Of a DNA stretch of 64,000 bases, positions 35,330 to 44,803 are shown piece after piece. This stretch comes from Marseilla massiliensis (GTDB taxonomy: Bacteria; Bacteroidota; Bacteroidia; Bacteroidales; Bacteroidaceae). The stretch's first letter is position 1. The number at the start of each line of letters is the position of its first letter. The stretch is taken from positions 1 through 64,000 of the forward strand of contig NZ_JACJJL010000009.1 in NCBI RefSeq assembly GCF_016899955.1, written 5' to 3'. Below the pieces are notes generated by a model. That model was not told where the DNA came from. It worked only from the letters and a program-made list of their open reading frames with translations, and searched no databases. The position numbers and the translations under genes were made by a program.

Positions 35330-37243
35330 TCATAATTGCTTTATGGCTTTTTCTATGCTTTTCCGGTCAAACTGCCCTTCCTTGAAGAGCATGAGCGTCT
35401 TCAGTTCGGTGGGCCCGTTGACGTCGGCTGTGGCGTTTATCGTCTCGGCGAATCGCGTTTCGGGGTGCAGCCCCTCGGTCCTGACGTATTCCACCTTGCC
35501 CCATCCCTTGATGGGTACGAGCGCCAGCGAGTGGCGTCCGTTGTAAATGGTGTAGGCTTTCAGCCCGTTTTTCAGGCTTATTGTGGCCTCCTTTATCGGC
35601 GTGTCGCGCTCTGGCAGGGCGTAGTGGCCCAGCCTCAGTGTCGTGGGCGTGGCGCAGCCGGTCACCGAGTCGGAGCGCATCATGCCGTCGGGCAGCGTCT
35701 TGTCGGCCAGGCTCATGGTGAAACGCTTGTCGCTCTGCAGCCACACCGTGCGGTGAAGCGTGCCGTCGGCATATCCCGTGGTGGTGTATCGGCGCATAGG
35801 CTCCCACTGCCCCTTGGCGTTCTTCACTACGTATGCCATGGCCACCTCGCCGTTTTTGCCGTCGGCCATCCACGGGAACAGCGTGTTGTAGGCCAGTCTG
35901 TTGTATTGCTCCGAGCCGCGGAACTTCTCAGCCCCGCGCCGTTCGGTGTCGTAGTCGCAGAAGGCCCTCGTCTCTGCTGCGCCGCTGTTGGCGTAGTTGG
36001 TTATCAGCATCTTCGGCCCGGGCAGCCACAGGTTGTCCACCTCGCCGGCCTTCATGCCGGCCCAGAAGCCCTCGTTCTCGGTGTCGCTCCAGTAAGGGTG
36101 GCTCTCGGGGAGCATCAGCGGGAGGAACGCCTTGGCGCACCAGTAGACGCTTCCGCGGCAACTGTAGCCTTGGAGCACGGGGTCGAAGAGGCCGTAGAAG
36201 CCCGGTGTGGGCACTCCGTCGGCATAGATGAAGTCGGGGTTCTGCAGGAACTGCAGCAGACAGCCGGAGGCTATGCGTCGCATCCAGCCGTAGTTTATGC
36301 CATCGCCCCATGCCAATGGCGCCGCGGCGGCAAAGCGGTACATGTTGCTCCGGCCCCACATGGGCATGTGTCCGTCGCGCCCGAACATGCGCGGATAGCT
36401 GCGGTACATCTCGGCGAAGTTCTTTTCAAACTGCGCCGCCAGCTCCGGGTAGTGCTCGCGGCCGAAGAACCGGGCCCAGAGCTCGCCGTAGAGCTGGTAT
36501 GCCCACATCGAGTAGAAGTCGTAGTTGGGGTGGTCGAGATACCAGCCGTCGCCGCGGTAGTCGCCTTGTAGCAGGCGTACGTACTTCACGAGCAGCGAGT
36601 CGTTGACCTCGTAACCCTTCGACTTGAAGAACGACATGGGGAAAACGTTGAAGAAGCGCCAGTTTTGCGGTATGGTCGGGCCGTCGGCATAGCTCTCTAT
36701 CATAGAGTATAGCGAGTCGCGGGTGGCCTTGGGCAGCGGTTCCCAGAGCACGTCGCCACAGATGAAGAGCGATATGCCCAGCGCGCCGAACTCCACCAAG
36801 TCCTGGCACGGGCCGCGGTTGCCGCGGTGCGCAACATACTGCTTGCTGTCCGGGTCGACGAGCAGTGACAGTTGCCGGCGGTAGTAGTCGGCCAGCCGTA
36901 TGCCGTTGATGGTCAGCGTAGAGTCTTCGCGCAGCAGCGGCGAAGCCAGGAACAGGGTGCGGCACATGCCTTCGAGCGTTGCCCCGCGCACGCGGCTGTT
37001 GTCTTTCGGATAGCACACGTTGCCCAGCCGGTCGAAGTACATCGGGTCGTCAAGCGAGCGTATGTGGCCGAAAGCGCCTTCGAGCAAGTATTTGTCGGCT
37101 TCTATCCAGTGTCGGCGCGTCATGCCCGTATAAGGGCTGAGCTTGCTGTCGGGGTTGTCTACTTTAAACACATTGCCGGCTCCCATAGCCGACAGCGTGG
37201 TGGCTATGGCCAGCGACAAGGTGAGGAAAAATGCTTTATTCAT
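35330..37243 (-). CDS. DUF2264 protein, putative exported glycosidase
   Basis: 637-residue protein with a signal peptide (MNKAFFLTLSLAIATTLSAM). Residues about 35-400 form the DUF2264 region, predicted as an alpha/alpha toroid as in several glycosidases and lyases, with GNRGPCQDLVEFGALGISLF, YQLYGELWARFFG and GRDGHMPMWGRSNMYRFAA. The remainder is a beta-rich C-terminal domain. I believe this family has been placed among glycoside hydrolases with activity on glucuronate-containing glycans, but I am not certain that applies here. It is the first gene of a two-gene unit with the FHS transporter. Confidence 0.78.
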   Translation of the reverse strand: MNKAFFLTLSLAIATTLSAMGAGNVFKVDNPDSKLSPYTGMTRRHWIEADKYLLEGAFGHIRSLDDPMYFDRLGNVCYPKDNSRVRGATLEGMCRTLFLASPLLREDSTLTINGIRLADYYRRQLSLLVDPDSKQYVAHRGNRGPCQDLVEFGALGISLFICGDVLWEPLPKATRDSLYSMIESYADGPTIPQNWRFFNVFPMSFFKSKGYEVNDSLLVKYVRLLQGDYRGDGWYLDHPNYDFYSMWAYQLYGELWARFFGREHYPELAAQFEKNFAEMYRSYPRMFGRDGHMPMWGRSNMYRFAAAAPLAWGDGINYGWMRRIASGCLLQFLQNPDFIYADGVPTPGFYGLFDPVLQGYSCRGSVYWCAKAFLPLMLPESHPYWSDTENEGFWAGMKAGEVDNLWLPGPKMLITNYANSGAAETRAFCDYDTERRGAEKFRGSEQYNRLAYNTLFPWMADGKNGEVAMAYVVKNAKGQWEPMRRYTTTGYADGTLHRTVWLQSDKRFTMSLADKTLPDGMMRSDSVTGCATPTTLRLGHYALPERDTPIKEATISLKNGLKAYTIYNGRHSLALVPIKGWGKVEYVRTEGLHPETRFAETINATADVNGPTELKTLMLFKEGQFDRKSIEKAIKQL

Positions 37244-37714
37244 TGTCTTGAGTCATTGGTTGTCATGCAGGTGTGCGCCTTGTCATCCCGTTGGCGGCTT
37301 CTGTCGGCAACGGCATGCCTGTGGCGTTACAACTGCAAAAATACTAATTTTTGGTGCAATATGCGGCCCTTTCTGTAGGATAATTTGCCAAAGCATAGAG
37401 TGGTGGCCACATTTAGACCAATGTGGCGGGGCGTTGTGGCGTGTGTGGCGCTGCTGAATTTCGTTTACAAACAGTCTCGTGAGAATGCTGTCAGCGCATC
37501 CGTCGGCCGGTGGCAACGCTTTTGCGCCGTTGTGGCGTGTGCAATTGCAACCCCTTGTCCTGCATTTGTTTATGCGTGCTGATGGCTTGCCTGTGCAATG
37601 AAAATGGCTGTCGTGGCCCCCCGGGGCAACGCCATGCCCCGGCCAAACGGCACGTTTTAGTCCCTCGAGGGCTTGCTTAGGCAGGGCTATGCCGTGTTGC
37701 CGAGCTTCCAATGA

Positions 37715-37802
37715 GGGCCGTTCGGCATCGCTATATATGCCGTTCGGCGTTGCCATCAGTGCCGTTTGCCAATCCGACACGGCCCGTTCTGTTGAATTTC
37801 GA
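37715..37802 (+). repeat. Tandem array, 22-bp period, four units
   Basis: Units at 37715, 37737, 37759 and 37781 begin GGGCCGTTCGGC, ATGCCGTTCGGC, GTGCCGTTTGCC and GGCCCGTTCTGT. A further GCCGTGTTGCC at 37691 is out of phase by 4 bp, so the array may extend upstream with an insertion. Confidence 0.8.
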
Positions 37803-37991
37803 AGCCCTTACGGGTTTTCCGTTTCTGTTTGGTCGAGTGTTGACGAGGCTTTTTTCTGCATGTTTTATTTACAAAACACAGTAGCCCCTTCTGCCCGCCG
37901 CCATGTCCTTTCAAGCCCCGGCGCTTGCCCGGCATACGTGCATGGCAGAAAAAACATGGGCCTGCAGGTCCGTAGTCTCGTGATTTTTGTG

Positions 37992-37999
37992 TAAGTTTG
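37992..37999 (+). promoter_or_regulatory. Candidate -7 box for fkp
   Basis: TAAGTTTG followed by CA. It implies a leader of about 190 nt, which is long, so another promoter nearer the ATG is possible. Confidence 0.4.
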
Positions 38000-38197
38000 C
38001 AAGCAAGTTACTGACCGCGGCATACCATGGCCGCCTCATGTCGGTGTGCTTGCGGGCCCACGGCCACCGCCTGGCGGGCTGCCACAGCCGTCGTTGCCGG
38101 GCCTCCGCCGGGCGCCACCGTTGGCGGGGCGAAGGGCGCGCAGAGTCACGGCGGGGCGGCATGCATGTTGCCGACTGCTAAAACATGATATGCAATT

Positions 38198-40924
38198 ATG
38201 AAAAAACTGCTTTCATTGCCCCCCAACCTGGTGGGCTGTTTCCATGAGATAACGGGCGCAGACCCGCAGGAGTATTTCTGTACCAGCGACCCCGTGGGCC
38301 GCAAGCTGGGCAGCGGCGGCGGCACCACATGGCTGCTGGAGCGTTGCCATGAGGCCTGGGGGGCGGGCCGGGGATTCGACGAATGGCTTGCCTCCGACCG
38401 CCGCATACTGCTGCACGCCGGCGGGCAGAGCCGCCGCCTGCCGTCATACGCCCCGTCGGGCAAGATACTCACGCCCATCCCCGTGTTCCGTTGGGAGCGC
38501 GGGCAACGCCTGTCGCAGACGCTGCTCGACCTGCAGCTGCCGCTTTACGAGCGGCTCATGCGGATGGCGCCGGGCAACATACACACCATGGTGGTGAGCG
38601 GCGACGTCTACATACGCGCCGCCGCACAGTTGCCGCCGGTGCCCGATGCCGACGTGGTTTGCTACGGGTTGTGGCTCGACGCGTCGATAGCCAAAGACCA
38701 CGGAGTGTTCGTAAGCGACAGGCGCACGCCGTCGGTGCTCCGCCGGATGCTCCAGAAGCCATCGGTGGCCACGCTCAACGAACTGTTGCAGACGGGCTTC
38801 TACCTCACCGACATAGGCGTGTGGATGCTCAGCGACAGGGCTGTGCGACTGTTGCGGAGCAGGTCGAAGCGCGGAGCCGACACCGTGGAATATGACCTCT
38901 ACGGCGAGTTCGGGTGCTCGCTCGGCACCGACCCCGTGATCGACGACCCCGAGCTGCGCTCGCTAAGCGTGGCCGTGGTGCCGCTGCCCGGCGGTGAGTT
39001 CTACCACTTCGGCACGAGCGGCGAGATGATTTCGTCGATGCAGGCCATACAGAACATTGTCAACGACCAGCGGGAGATAATGCACCACGGGCGCAAGCCG
39101 CACCCGTCGATATTCGTACAGAACGCCATCACCGAGATAACCATCACGGCCGAGAACACCAACCTGTGGATAGAGAACAGCCATGTGGGCCCCGGCTGGA
39201 CGATAAGCCACGACAACATCATCACCGGGGTGCCCCGCAACGACTGGCACATAGCCCTCGGCGCGGGCCAGTGCATCGACGTTGTGCCTGTGGGCGAGGG
39301 CTCGTTTGCCGTGCGCCCCTACCGCATCGGCGACAAGTTTGCGGGCGAGGAGCAGCAGCGAAGGCAGTTCCCGGTGGTTGCCGACGTGGCCGAGATGGGC
39401 CGCGTGCTGGCATCCATGCTCGCCGGAGGGCCCGCCCCAGAGGGCTGCAGGCTCATGAGTGCCGAGGAAATATCCAACGAGGCCAACCTGCCCAGGCTCG
39501 TAGAGCAGCGCCGCCGCTACCGCAGGGACAACTGGGCGGCACTGGCCCGTAACTACGAACACAGCGTTTTCTACCAGACCGACCTCGACGACGCGGCGCG
39601 CGAGTTTGCCCGTTGCGGCATGGAACTGCCGGCGCCGCTGCCCGTTGAGGCACCGCTCATGACGCGGATTCACGACGCCATGTTCCGCTCGGAGGTGCTT
39701 AGGCTCACCGGCCGCGACGGTTCTGCTGACTGTCGGCGCGCCTTCGGCCTGCTGCGCGAGGGGCTCACGGAGACCGTGCTGGCCGACAGGCAGGAGCCGC
39801 GGCTGTCGGTCTACGCCGACCAGATAGTGTGGGCGCGCAGCCCCGTGCGCATCGACATCGCCGGAGGATGGACAGACACGCCGCCATTCTGCCTCATGGA
39901 GGGGGGCAACGTCATCAACCTGGCAATCGAACTCAACGGCCAGCCGCCGCTGCAGGCATACATACGCCCGTGCCGCGAGCCGCACATAGTGCTGCGGAGC
40001 ATAGACCTCGGGGCTGTCGAGGTGGTGGAGACATACGAACAGCTGGCCGACTTCATCCACGTGGGCAGCCCGTTCTCCATACCAAAGGCGGCGCTGGTGC
40101 TGGCCGGCTTCCAGCCCGGCTTCAGCCTTGAGCGCCACGCCTCGCTGCGCGACCAGCTCGAGGCGTTCGGCTGCGGCATGGAGCTGACACTGCTGTCGGC
40201 CATTCCCGCCGGCAGCGGACTGGGCACGAGCAGCATCCTCGCGGCCACGGTGCTCGGGGCGGTGAGCGACTTCTGCTCGCTGGCATGGGACAAAAACGAG
40301 ATTGGCCGGCGCACGCTCGTGCTCGAGCAACTGCTCACCACGGGCGGCGGATGGCAAGACCAGTATGGCGGGGTGCACGGAGGGGTGAAGCTGTTGCAGA
40401 CGGGCCGCGGCTTCGACCAGAGCCCGCTGGTGCGTTGGTTGCCCGACGACGTGTACACCCAGCCCGACTGTGCCGGCTGCCACCTGCTTTACTATACGGG
40501 CATCACGCGCACGGCAAAGAGCATCCTGTCGGAGATTGTGCGCCGAATGTTCCTCAACAACAACCGGCAACTGGCGCTGTTGCGCGAGATGAAGGCCCAC
40601 ACCATCGACATGTACGAGGCCCTGCAGCGCCGCGACTACAGGCAGGTGGGCCTGCTCATGCGCGAGACGTGGCGGCAGAACCAGGCCCTCGACAGCGGCA
40701 CCAACCCGCCGGAGGTGGCCCGGCTTACCGGCCTTGTCGACGACCTGTGCCTGGGCTACAAACTGCCCGGTGCCGGCGGAGGGGGCTATCTGTACATGAT
40801 GGCCAAAGACCCCGAGGCTGCCGCCCGCGTGAAGCAGGTGATAAACGCCAACCGCATGAACGCCAACGCCCGCTTCGTAGACATGACGCTGAGCAAGGCA
40901 GGGCTGCAGGTGAGCCGCAGCTGA
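38198..40924 (+). CDS. fkp: Bifunctional L-fucokinase / GDP-L-fucose pyrophosphorylase
   Basis: Converts free L-fucose to fucose-1-phosphate and then to GDP-L-fucose, the donor for fucosylated capsule and glycoproteins in Bacteroides. The N-terminal pyrophosphorylase half has the nucleotide-binding LHAGGQSRRLPSYAPSGKI (from about residue 71) and a left-handed beta-helix-like stretch near 300-345. The C-terminal GHMP kinase half has SPVRIDIAGGWTDTPPF (about 547), the phosphate loop IPAGSGLGTSSILAA (about 667) and KLPGAGGGGYLYMM (about 854). At 908 residues it is slightly shorter than the well-studied enzyme. It shows that the organism salvages host or dietary fucose, in keeping with the FHS transporter on the other strand. 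Confidence 0.95.
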   Translation: MKKLLSLPPNLVGCFHEITGADPQEYFCTSDPVGRKLGSGGGTTWLLERCHEAWGAGRGFDEWLASDRRILLHAGGQSRRLPSYAPSGKILTPIPVFRWERGQRLSQTLLDLQLPLYERLMRMAPGNIHTMVVSGDVYIRAAAQLPPVPDADVVCYGLWLDASIAKDHGVFVSDRRTPSVLRRMLQKPSVATLNELLQTGFYLTDIGVWMLSDRAVRLLRSRSKRGADTVEYDLYGEFGCSLGTDPVIDDPELRSLSVAVVPLPGGEFYHFGTSGEMISSMQAIQNIVNDQREIMHHGRKPHPSIFVQNAITEITITAENTNLWIENSHVGPGWTISHDNIITGVPRNDWHIALGAGQCIDVVPVGEGSFAVRPYRIGDKFAGEEQQRRQFPVVADVAEMGRVLASMLAGGPAPEGCRLMSAEEISNEANLPRLVEQRRRYRRDNWAALARNYEHSVFYQTDLDDAAREFARCGMELPAPLPVEAPLMTRIHDAMFRSEVLRLTGRDGSADCRRAFGLLREGLTETVLADRQEPRLSVYADQIVWARSPVRIDIAGGWTDTPPFCLMEGGNVINLAIELNGQPPLQAYIRPCREPHIVLRSIDLGAVEVVETYEQLADFIHVGSPFSIPKAALVLAGFQPGFSLERHASLRDQLEAFGCGMELTLLSAIPAGSGLGTSSILAATVLGAVSDFCSLAWDKNEIGRRTLVLEQLLTTGGGWQDQYGGVHGGVKLLQTGRGFDQSPLVRWLPDDVYTQPDCAGCHLLYYTGITRTAKSILSEIVRRMFLNNNRQLALLREMKAHTIDMYEALQRRDYRQVGLLMRETWRQNQALDSGTNPPEVARLTGLVDDLCLGYKLPGAGGGGYLYMMAKDPEAAARVKQVINANRMNANARFVDMTLSKAGLQVSRS

Positions 40925-40927
40925 GGC

Positions 40928-41092
40928 GGTAGGATATGTTTACAAAGCCTGTGCCGTGAGGCCGCCGCAGCCGTTCGACGGCCTGAAACGGGCCGTTTGG
41001 CAGCGCAACGGCGGCCTGTTTGCCAACGCCCTGTGCCACAGCTGCTTGCGGAATGGGCAGCGTCGGCATGCACAATGGTAAGAAATGTTTAC
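40928..41092. repeat. 16-bp direct repeats flanking a 22-bp array
   Basis: GGTAGGATATGTTTAC (40928-40943) and GGTAAGAAATGTTTAC (41077-41092) match at 14 of 16 positions in the same orientation and bracket the array at 40968-41077. They may mark the ends of a larger repeat element. Confidence 0.55.
40968..41077 (+). repeat. Tandem array, 22-bp period, five units
   Basis: Units at 40968, 40990, 41012, 41034 and 41056. The first begins CAGCCGTTCGAC and ends GAAAC, the second GGGCCGTTTGGC, the third CGGCCTGTTTGC. The fourth is strongly diverged and the fifth (GGCAGCGTCGGCATGCACAA) keeps the TGC at unit positions 15-17. It fills the spacer between fkp and the GSCFA gene. Confidence 0.75.
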
Positions 41093-41172
41093 TGCGGCAG
41101 TCCCGGTTCCGCCCCTGCAGGGCCTGTGCCGGGACTTGCCGCCAACAGACACGCATAAGAAAATAGCAAGAT

Positions 41173-41973
41173 ATGGATTTCAGGACAATAGTGGATGTGC
41201 CCCGGCCCGACTTTGCCATCGGGCCGCAGGAGAAGATACTGTGCGTGGGCTCGTGCTTCGCCGACAGCATAGGGCGGCGCTTTGCCGAGGAGAAGTTCCG
41301 CGCAACGGTAAATCCCTTCGGCGTGATGTACAACCCGGCGAGCATACTCCACACCGTGGAGCGCACCGACTGCGCCCCGCGCGTGGCTTTCTTCACGCTC
41401 GGAACAAACCACGTGTACATACTCAACGAGACGGGCGAGATTGTGGACAACTGCCGCAAGCGCCCCCAAAGGCTCTTCACCGAGCGCGAGCTCACGGTGG
41501 ATGAGTGCATTGGATACCTGCGGCAGGCCGTCGATACGCTTGCCAAGAGAGACCCTGAGGTGCAGGTGGTGATTACCGTCAGCCCCATACGCTACGCAAA
41601 ATACGGCTACCACGGCAGCCAGCTGTCAAAGGCCGTGCTGCTCATGGCGGCCGATTGGATGGCGCGGATGTACCAGCGCTGCACTTATTTCCCTGCCTAC
41701 GAGATTGTGCTCGACGAGCTGCGCGACTACCGTTTCTATGCGCCCGACATGCTGCACCCATCGCAGCAGGCCGTCGACTATATCTGGGAACGCCTATCTG
41801 AGGCATATTTCAGCGAGGAGGCCAAGCGTTTCCTCGAAGAGTGGCGGCCAATAAAGGAGGCCTTGGGCCACCGTCCGTTCAATCCAGACAGCGATGAGTA
41901 CAAGGCGTTCTTGCAGAAAACGCACGAGAGGATGGCGGCGCTGAAGGAGCGCTACCCCTGTCTGGAGGTATGA
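41173..41973 (+). CDS. GSCFA-domain protein
   Basis: 266-residue cytosolic protein named for its motif, here KILCVGSCFADSIGRRFAEE near residue 21. GSCFA proteins belong to the SGNH-hydrolase-like fold. The nucleophile would be the Ser of GSCFA, and the C-terminal APDMLHPSQQAVDYIW offers the His of a catalytic set, resembling the DxxH motif of SGNH enzymes. Substrate and role are unknown, possibly acyl-ester hydrolysis on a glycan. It follows fkp on the same strand after a repeat-filled 248-bp gap, so co-transcription is uncertain. Confidence 0.85.
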   Translation: MDFRTIVDVPRPDFAIGPQEKILCVGSCFADSIGRRFAEEKFRATVNPFGVMYNPASILHTVERTDCAPRVAFFTLGTNHVYILNETGEIVDNCRKRPQRLFTERELTVDECIGYLRQAVDTLAKRDPEVQVVITVSPIRYAKYGYHGSQLSKAVLLMAADWMARMYQRCTYFPAYEIVLDELRDYRFYAPDMLHPSQQAVDYIWERLSEAYFSEEAKRFLEEWRPIKEALGHRPFNPDSDEYKAFLQKTHERMAALKERYPCLEV

Positions 41974-42108
41974 TGGCGCCATGGCCGTCGCCTGCCTCGG
42001 GGCCGGCGGTGGTGGCGGGCCTGCGTGGTGAGCGGCCGAAAGCCCTGCCGGGGGCGCCGGCATCGGTTGGCCGAGATGCTCCGGGCACGAAAAAAACAAG
42101 TACATTCT

Positions 42109-42139
42109 TTTGTCTTTCGGCCGAATTGCACTAATTTTG
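42109..42139 (+). promoter_or_regulatory. Complete promoter of murF-alr
   Basis: TTTG (42109-42112), 19 nt, then TAATTTTG (42132-42139): both the -33 and -7 boxes of the Bacteroidota primary sigma factor at proper spacing. The start site near 42146 rules out the ATG at 42144 and supports the ATG at 42180. Confidence 0.8.
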
Positions 42140-42179
42140 CATTGTGAATGATGCGCCACGGCGCACAAACGATATAACG

Positions 42180-44651
42180 ATGAGATATTCAATCGAAAAA
42201 GTCACCACGCTCATAGGAGCGCGGCGCATCGGTGAGGCCGATGCCAACATTGGGTGGCTGCTCACAGACAGCCGCTCTCTCTGTTTCCCCGAGGAGACGC
42301 TTTTCTTCGCCCTGCGCTCCGAACGCAACGACGGTCATAAGTACATCTGCGAACTTTACCGCCGCGGGGTGCGCAACTTTGTGGTGAGCCGGGTGCCCGA
42401 CGGATTGGAAAACTATCCCGGTGCAAACTTCCTCAAGGTGGTCGACACGCTCGAGGCGCTGCAGCGCCTGGCCGAACGCCACCGCGATGAGTTCGGCATA
42501 CCGGTGGTTGGGATAACCGGGTCGAACGGCAAGACGATGGTGAAAGAGTGGCTTTATCAGCTGCTGTCGCCCTCGATGGTGGTCACGCGGTCGCCCAAGA
42601 GCTACAATTCTCAGATAGGCGTGCCGCTGTCGGTGTGGCTGTTGAACGAGCAGACGCAGGTGGCACTGTTTGAGGCGGGCATAAGCCGGCCCGGCGAGAT
42701 GCAGGCACTGCGCGACATAATACAGCCCACGATAGGCGTGCTGACGTCGCTCGGAGCCGCACACCAGGAGAACTTCCGGTCTATGGAGGAGAAGTGTGAA
42801 GAGAAGATTGCACTGTTTCACGACGCCCGCGTGGTGGTGTACGACTCTGACGACGAGACCGTGAGCCGCTGCCTGCGCAAGTCGGGCTATGCCGGCGAGA
42901 AGATTGGGTGGAGCCGCCAGAGCCCCAACGCGGCCTTCTATGTGAGCCGTGTCGACACCGAAGGCACCACTTCGACCATACATTATATGTATAAAGGGGC
43001 AGAAGGCTGCTACCGGCTGCCGTTCATCGACGACGCTTCGCTCGGCTGTTCGTTTGCATGTGCATGCGTGGCGCTGCATCTCGGGCTGACGGCCGACGAG
43101 CTCGGGCAGCGAATGGCGGCCCTTGAGCCTGTGGCCATGCGCCTCGAGGTGAAGGAGGGAAGGCACGGCTGCACGCTTATCAACGACTCTTACAATTCTG
43201 ACTTCAACTCGCTCGACATCGCGCTCGACTTCATGAACCGACGGCCCGACCACAACGGGCGCAAGCGCACGCTCATACTGAGCGACATCTACCAAAGCGG
43301 CGAGCGGCCTGAAGAGCTGTATGCCAAGGTGGGCGAGCTGGCGGCAAAGCGTGGCGTGGAGCGTTTCATCGGCATAGGGGCCGACATCTCGGCGCAGGCC
43401 GGGGCCATAACAGTGGCCGACAAGCATTTCTTTGCCGACGTCGACGGCTTTGTGGGCAGCCCGGTATTCCGCTCGCTGCGCGACGAGGTGATACTGATTA
43501 AGGGGTCGAGGGCATTCGGCTTCGACCGCATAACGGAGCTGTTGGAGCAGAAGGTGCACGAGACCATACTCGAGGTCAACCTTAACGCCCTGGTGGCAAA
43601 CCTCAACTTCTACCGATCTTTCATGCGTCCGGAGACGAAGATTGTGTGCATGGTGAAGGCCGACGCCTACGGGGCAGGGGCTGTCGAGGTGGCCAAGACG
43701 CTGCAAGACCATCGCGCCGACTACCTGGCGGTGGCCGTGGCAGACGAGGGGGTGACGCTCCGCAAGAACGGAATAACCACGAGCATCATGATAATGAACC
43801 CCGAGATGACGGCGTTCAAGACCATGTTTGACTATGACCTGGAGCCCGAGGTGTACAGCTTCCGGCTGATGGACGCGCTCATCAGGGCCGCCGAGAAGGA
43901 GGGAATAACCAACTACCCGGTTCACATCAAGCTCGACACAGGCATGCACAGACTGGGATTCGACCCAAGGAAAGACATAGACGAGGTGATAAACCGTCTG
44001 AAGCATCAGAACGCAATCATCCCGCGGTCGGTCTTTTCCCACTTCGTTGGCTCCGACAGCGACGAGTTCGACAGCTTCTCGGCACAGCAGTTTGCACTCT
44101 TCGACGAGGGAAGCCGCAAGCTACAGGCGGCGTTCGACCACAAGATACTGCGCCACATGGACAACTCGGCGGGCATTGAGCACTTCCCGGAGCGCCAGCT
44201 CGACATGTGCAGGCTGGGCCTGGGGCTCTACGGGATAGACAGCCGCGACAACAGAATCCTGAGCAACGTGAGCACGCTGAAGACCACAATACTGCAGCTG
44301 CGCAACGTTCCGAAAGAGGAAACCGTGGGCTACAGCCGAAAGGGAAGGCTAACGCGCGACAGCGTGATTGCCGCCATCCCCATAGGATATGCCGACGGAC
44401 TGAACCGACACTTGGGCTGCGGGCACTGCCATTGCCTCGTAAACGGACAGAAAGCACCGTATGTCGGGAACATATGCATGGACGTTGCGATGATTGACGT
44501 GACGGGCATCGACTGCCACGAAGGCGACTCCGTAGAGATATTCGGCGACCATCTGCCGGTCACTGTGCTGTCGGATGCGCTGCAGACAATACCATACGAA
44601 GTGCTCACAAGCGTCAGCAGCCGGGTCAAGAAAGTGTATTTCCAAGATTGA
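42180..44651 (+). CDS. Bifunctional MurF / alanine racemase
   Basis: Fusion typical of Bacteroidota joining two cell-wall steps: alanine racemase makes D-alanine, and MurF adds D-Ala-D-Ala to the UDP-MurNAc-tripeptide. The MurF half (about residues 1-450) has the ATP loop GITGSNGKTMVKEW (near 110) and the ligase segment LINDSYNSDFNSL. The racemase half (about 455-823) has the PLP lysine in MVKADAYGAGA (near 492), VHIKLDTGMHRLGFD and the opposing region VGNICMDVAMIDV. 823 residues from ATG 42180, chosen because the promoter lies just upstream of that codon. A strong terminator follows. Confidence 0.94.
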   Translation: MRYSIEKVTTLIGARRIGEADANIGWLLTDSRSLCFPEETLFFALRSERNDGHKYICELYRRGVRNFVVSRVPDGLENYPGANFLKVVDTLEALQRLAERHRDEFGIPVVGITGSNGKTMVKEWLYQLLSPSMVVTRSPKSYNSQIGVPLSVWLLNEQTQVALFEAGISRPGEMQALRDIIQPTIGVLTSLGAAHQENFRSMEEKCEEKIALFHDARVVVYDSDDETVSRCLRKSGYAGEKIGWSRQSPNAAFYVSRVDTEGTTSTIHYMYKGAEGCYRLPFIDDASLGCSFACACVALHLGLTADELGQRMAALEPVAMRLEVKEGRHGCTLINDSYNSDFNSLDIALDFMNRRPDHNGRKRTLILSDIYQSGERPEELYAKVGELAAKRGVERFIGIGADISAQAGAITVADKHFFADVDGFVGSPVFRSLRDEVILIKGSRAFGFDRITELLEQKVHETILEVNLNALVANLNFYRSFMRPETKIVCMVKADAYGAGAVEVAKTLQDHRADYLAVAVADEGVTLRKNGITTSIMIMNPEMTAFKTMFDYDLEPEVYSFRLMDALIRAAEKEGITNYPVHIKLDTGMHRLGFDPRKDIDEVINRLKHQNAIIPRSVFSHFVGSDSDEFDSFSAQQFALFDEGSRKLQAAFDHKILRHMDNSAGIEHFPERQLDMCRLGLGLYGIDSRDNRILSNVSTLKTTILQLRNVPKEETVGYSRKGRLTRDSVIAAIPIGYADGLNRHLGCGHCHCLVNGQKAPYVGNICMDVAMIDVTGIDCHEGDSVEIFGDHLPVTVLSDALQTIPYEVLTSVSSRVKKVYFQD

Positions 44652-44682
44652 CATTAGTCAATTGCTCGTAAAAACACCTATA

Positions 44683-44727
44683 TGCAGTCTCGTTAAACTA
44701 ATTTAACGAGACTGCATTTCCTTTTTG
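44683..44727 (+). terminator. Terminator after murF-alr
   Basis: TGCAGTCTCGTTAAA (44683-44697) pairs perfectly with TTTAACGAGACTGCA (44702-44716), followed by TTTCCTTTTTG. Its T-run overlaps the upstream part of the next promoter. Confidence 0.9.
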
Positions 44728-44747
44728 ATTAAAAATCAGTATCTTTG
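44717..44747 (+). promoter_or_regulatory. Promoter of the ExuT-like transporter
   Basis: TATCTTTG (44740-44747) is the -7 box. TTTC (44717-44720) lies 19 nt upstream, one mismatch from the -33 box, and TTTG (44724-44727) lies 12 nt upstream. The start site gives a leader of about 50 nt. Confidence 0.65.
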
Positions 44748-44803
44748 CCGAAAACTTACTTGACAATACCTATTGGAAATAATTAAAAACTAATTAATAA
44801 CTA

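Larger units (their letters stand above)
37244..38197. other. 954-bp divergent spacer between DUF2264 and fkp genes
   Basis: No gene supported. A minus-strand TATTTTTG (37343-37336) is a candidate promoter box for the DUF2264 gene and TAAGTTTG (37992-37999) one for fkp. The repeat array at 37715-37802 lies between them, with looser unit-like sequence from about 37648. Confidence 0.6.

Noticed and set aside
38963..40600. 545-codon open frame opposite fkp
   Set aside because: Antisense shadow of a well-supported gene, with no recognisable domain.
42144..42180. Upstream ATG 42144 as the murF-alr start
   Set aside because: The promoter places the transcription start at about this base, and the family begins at MRYSIEKV.
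42189..44042. 617-codon open frame opposite murF-alr
   Set aside because: Antisense shadow of a certain gene.
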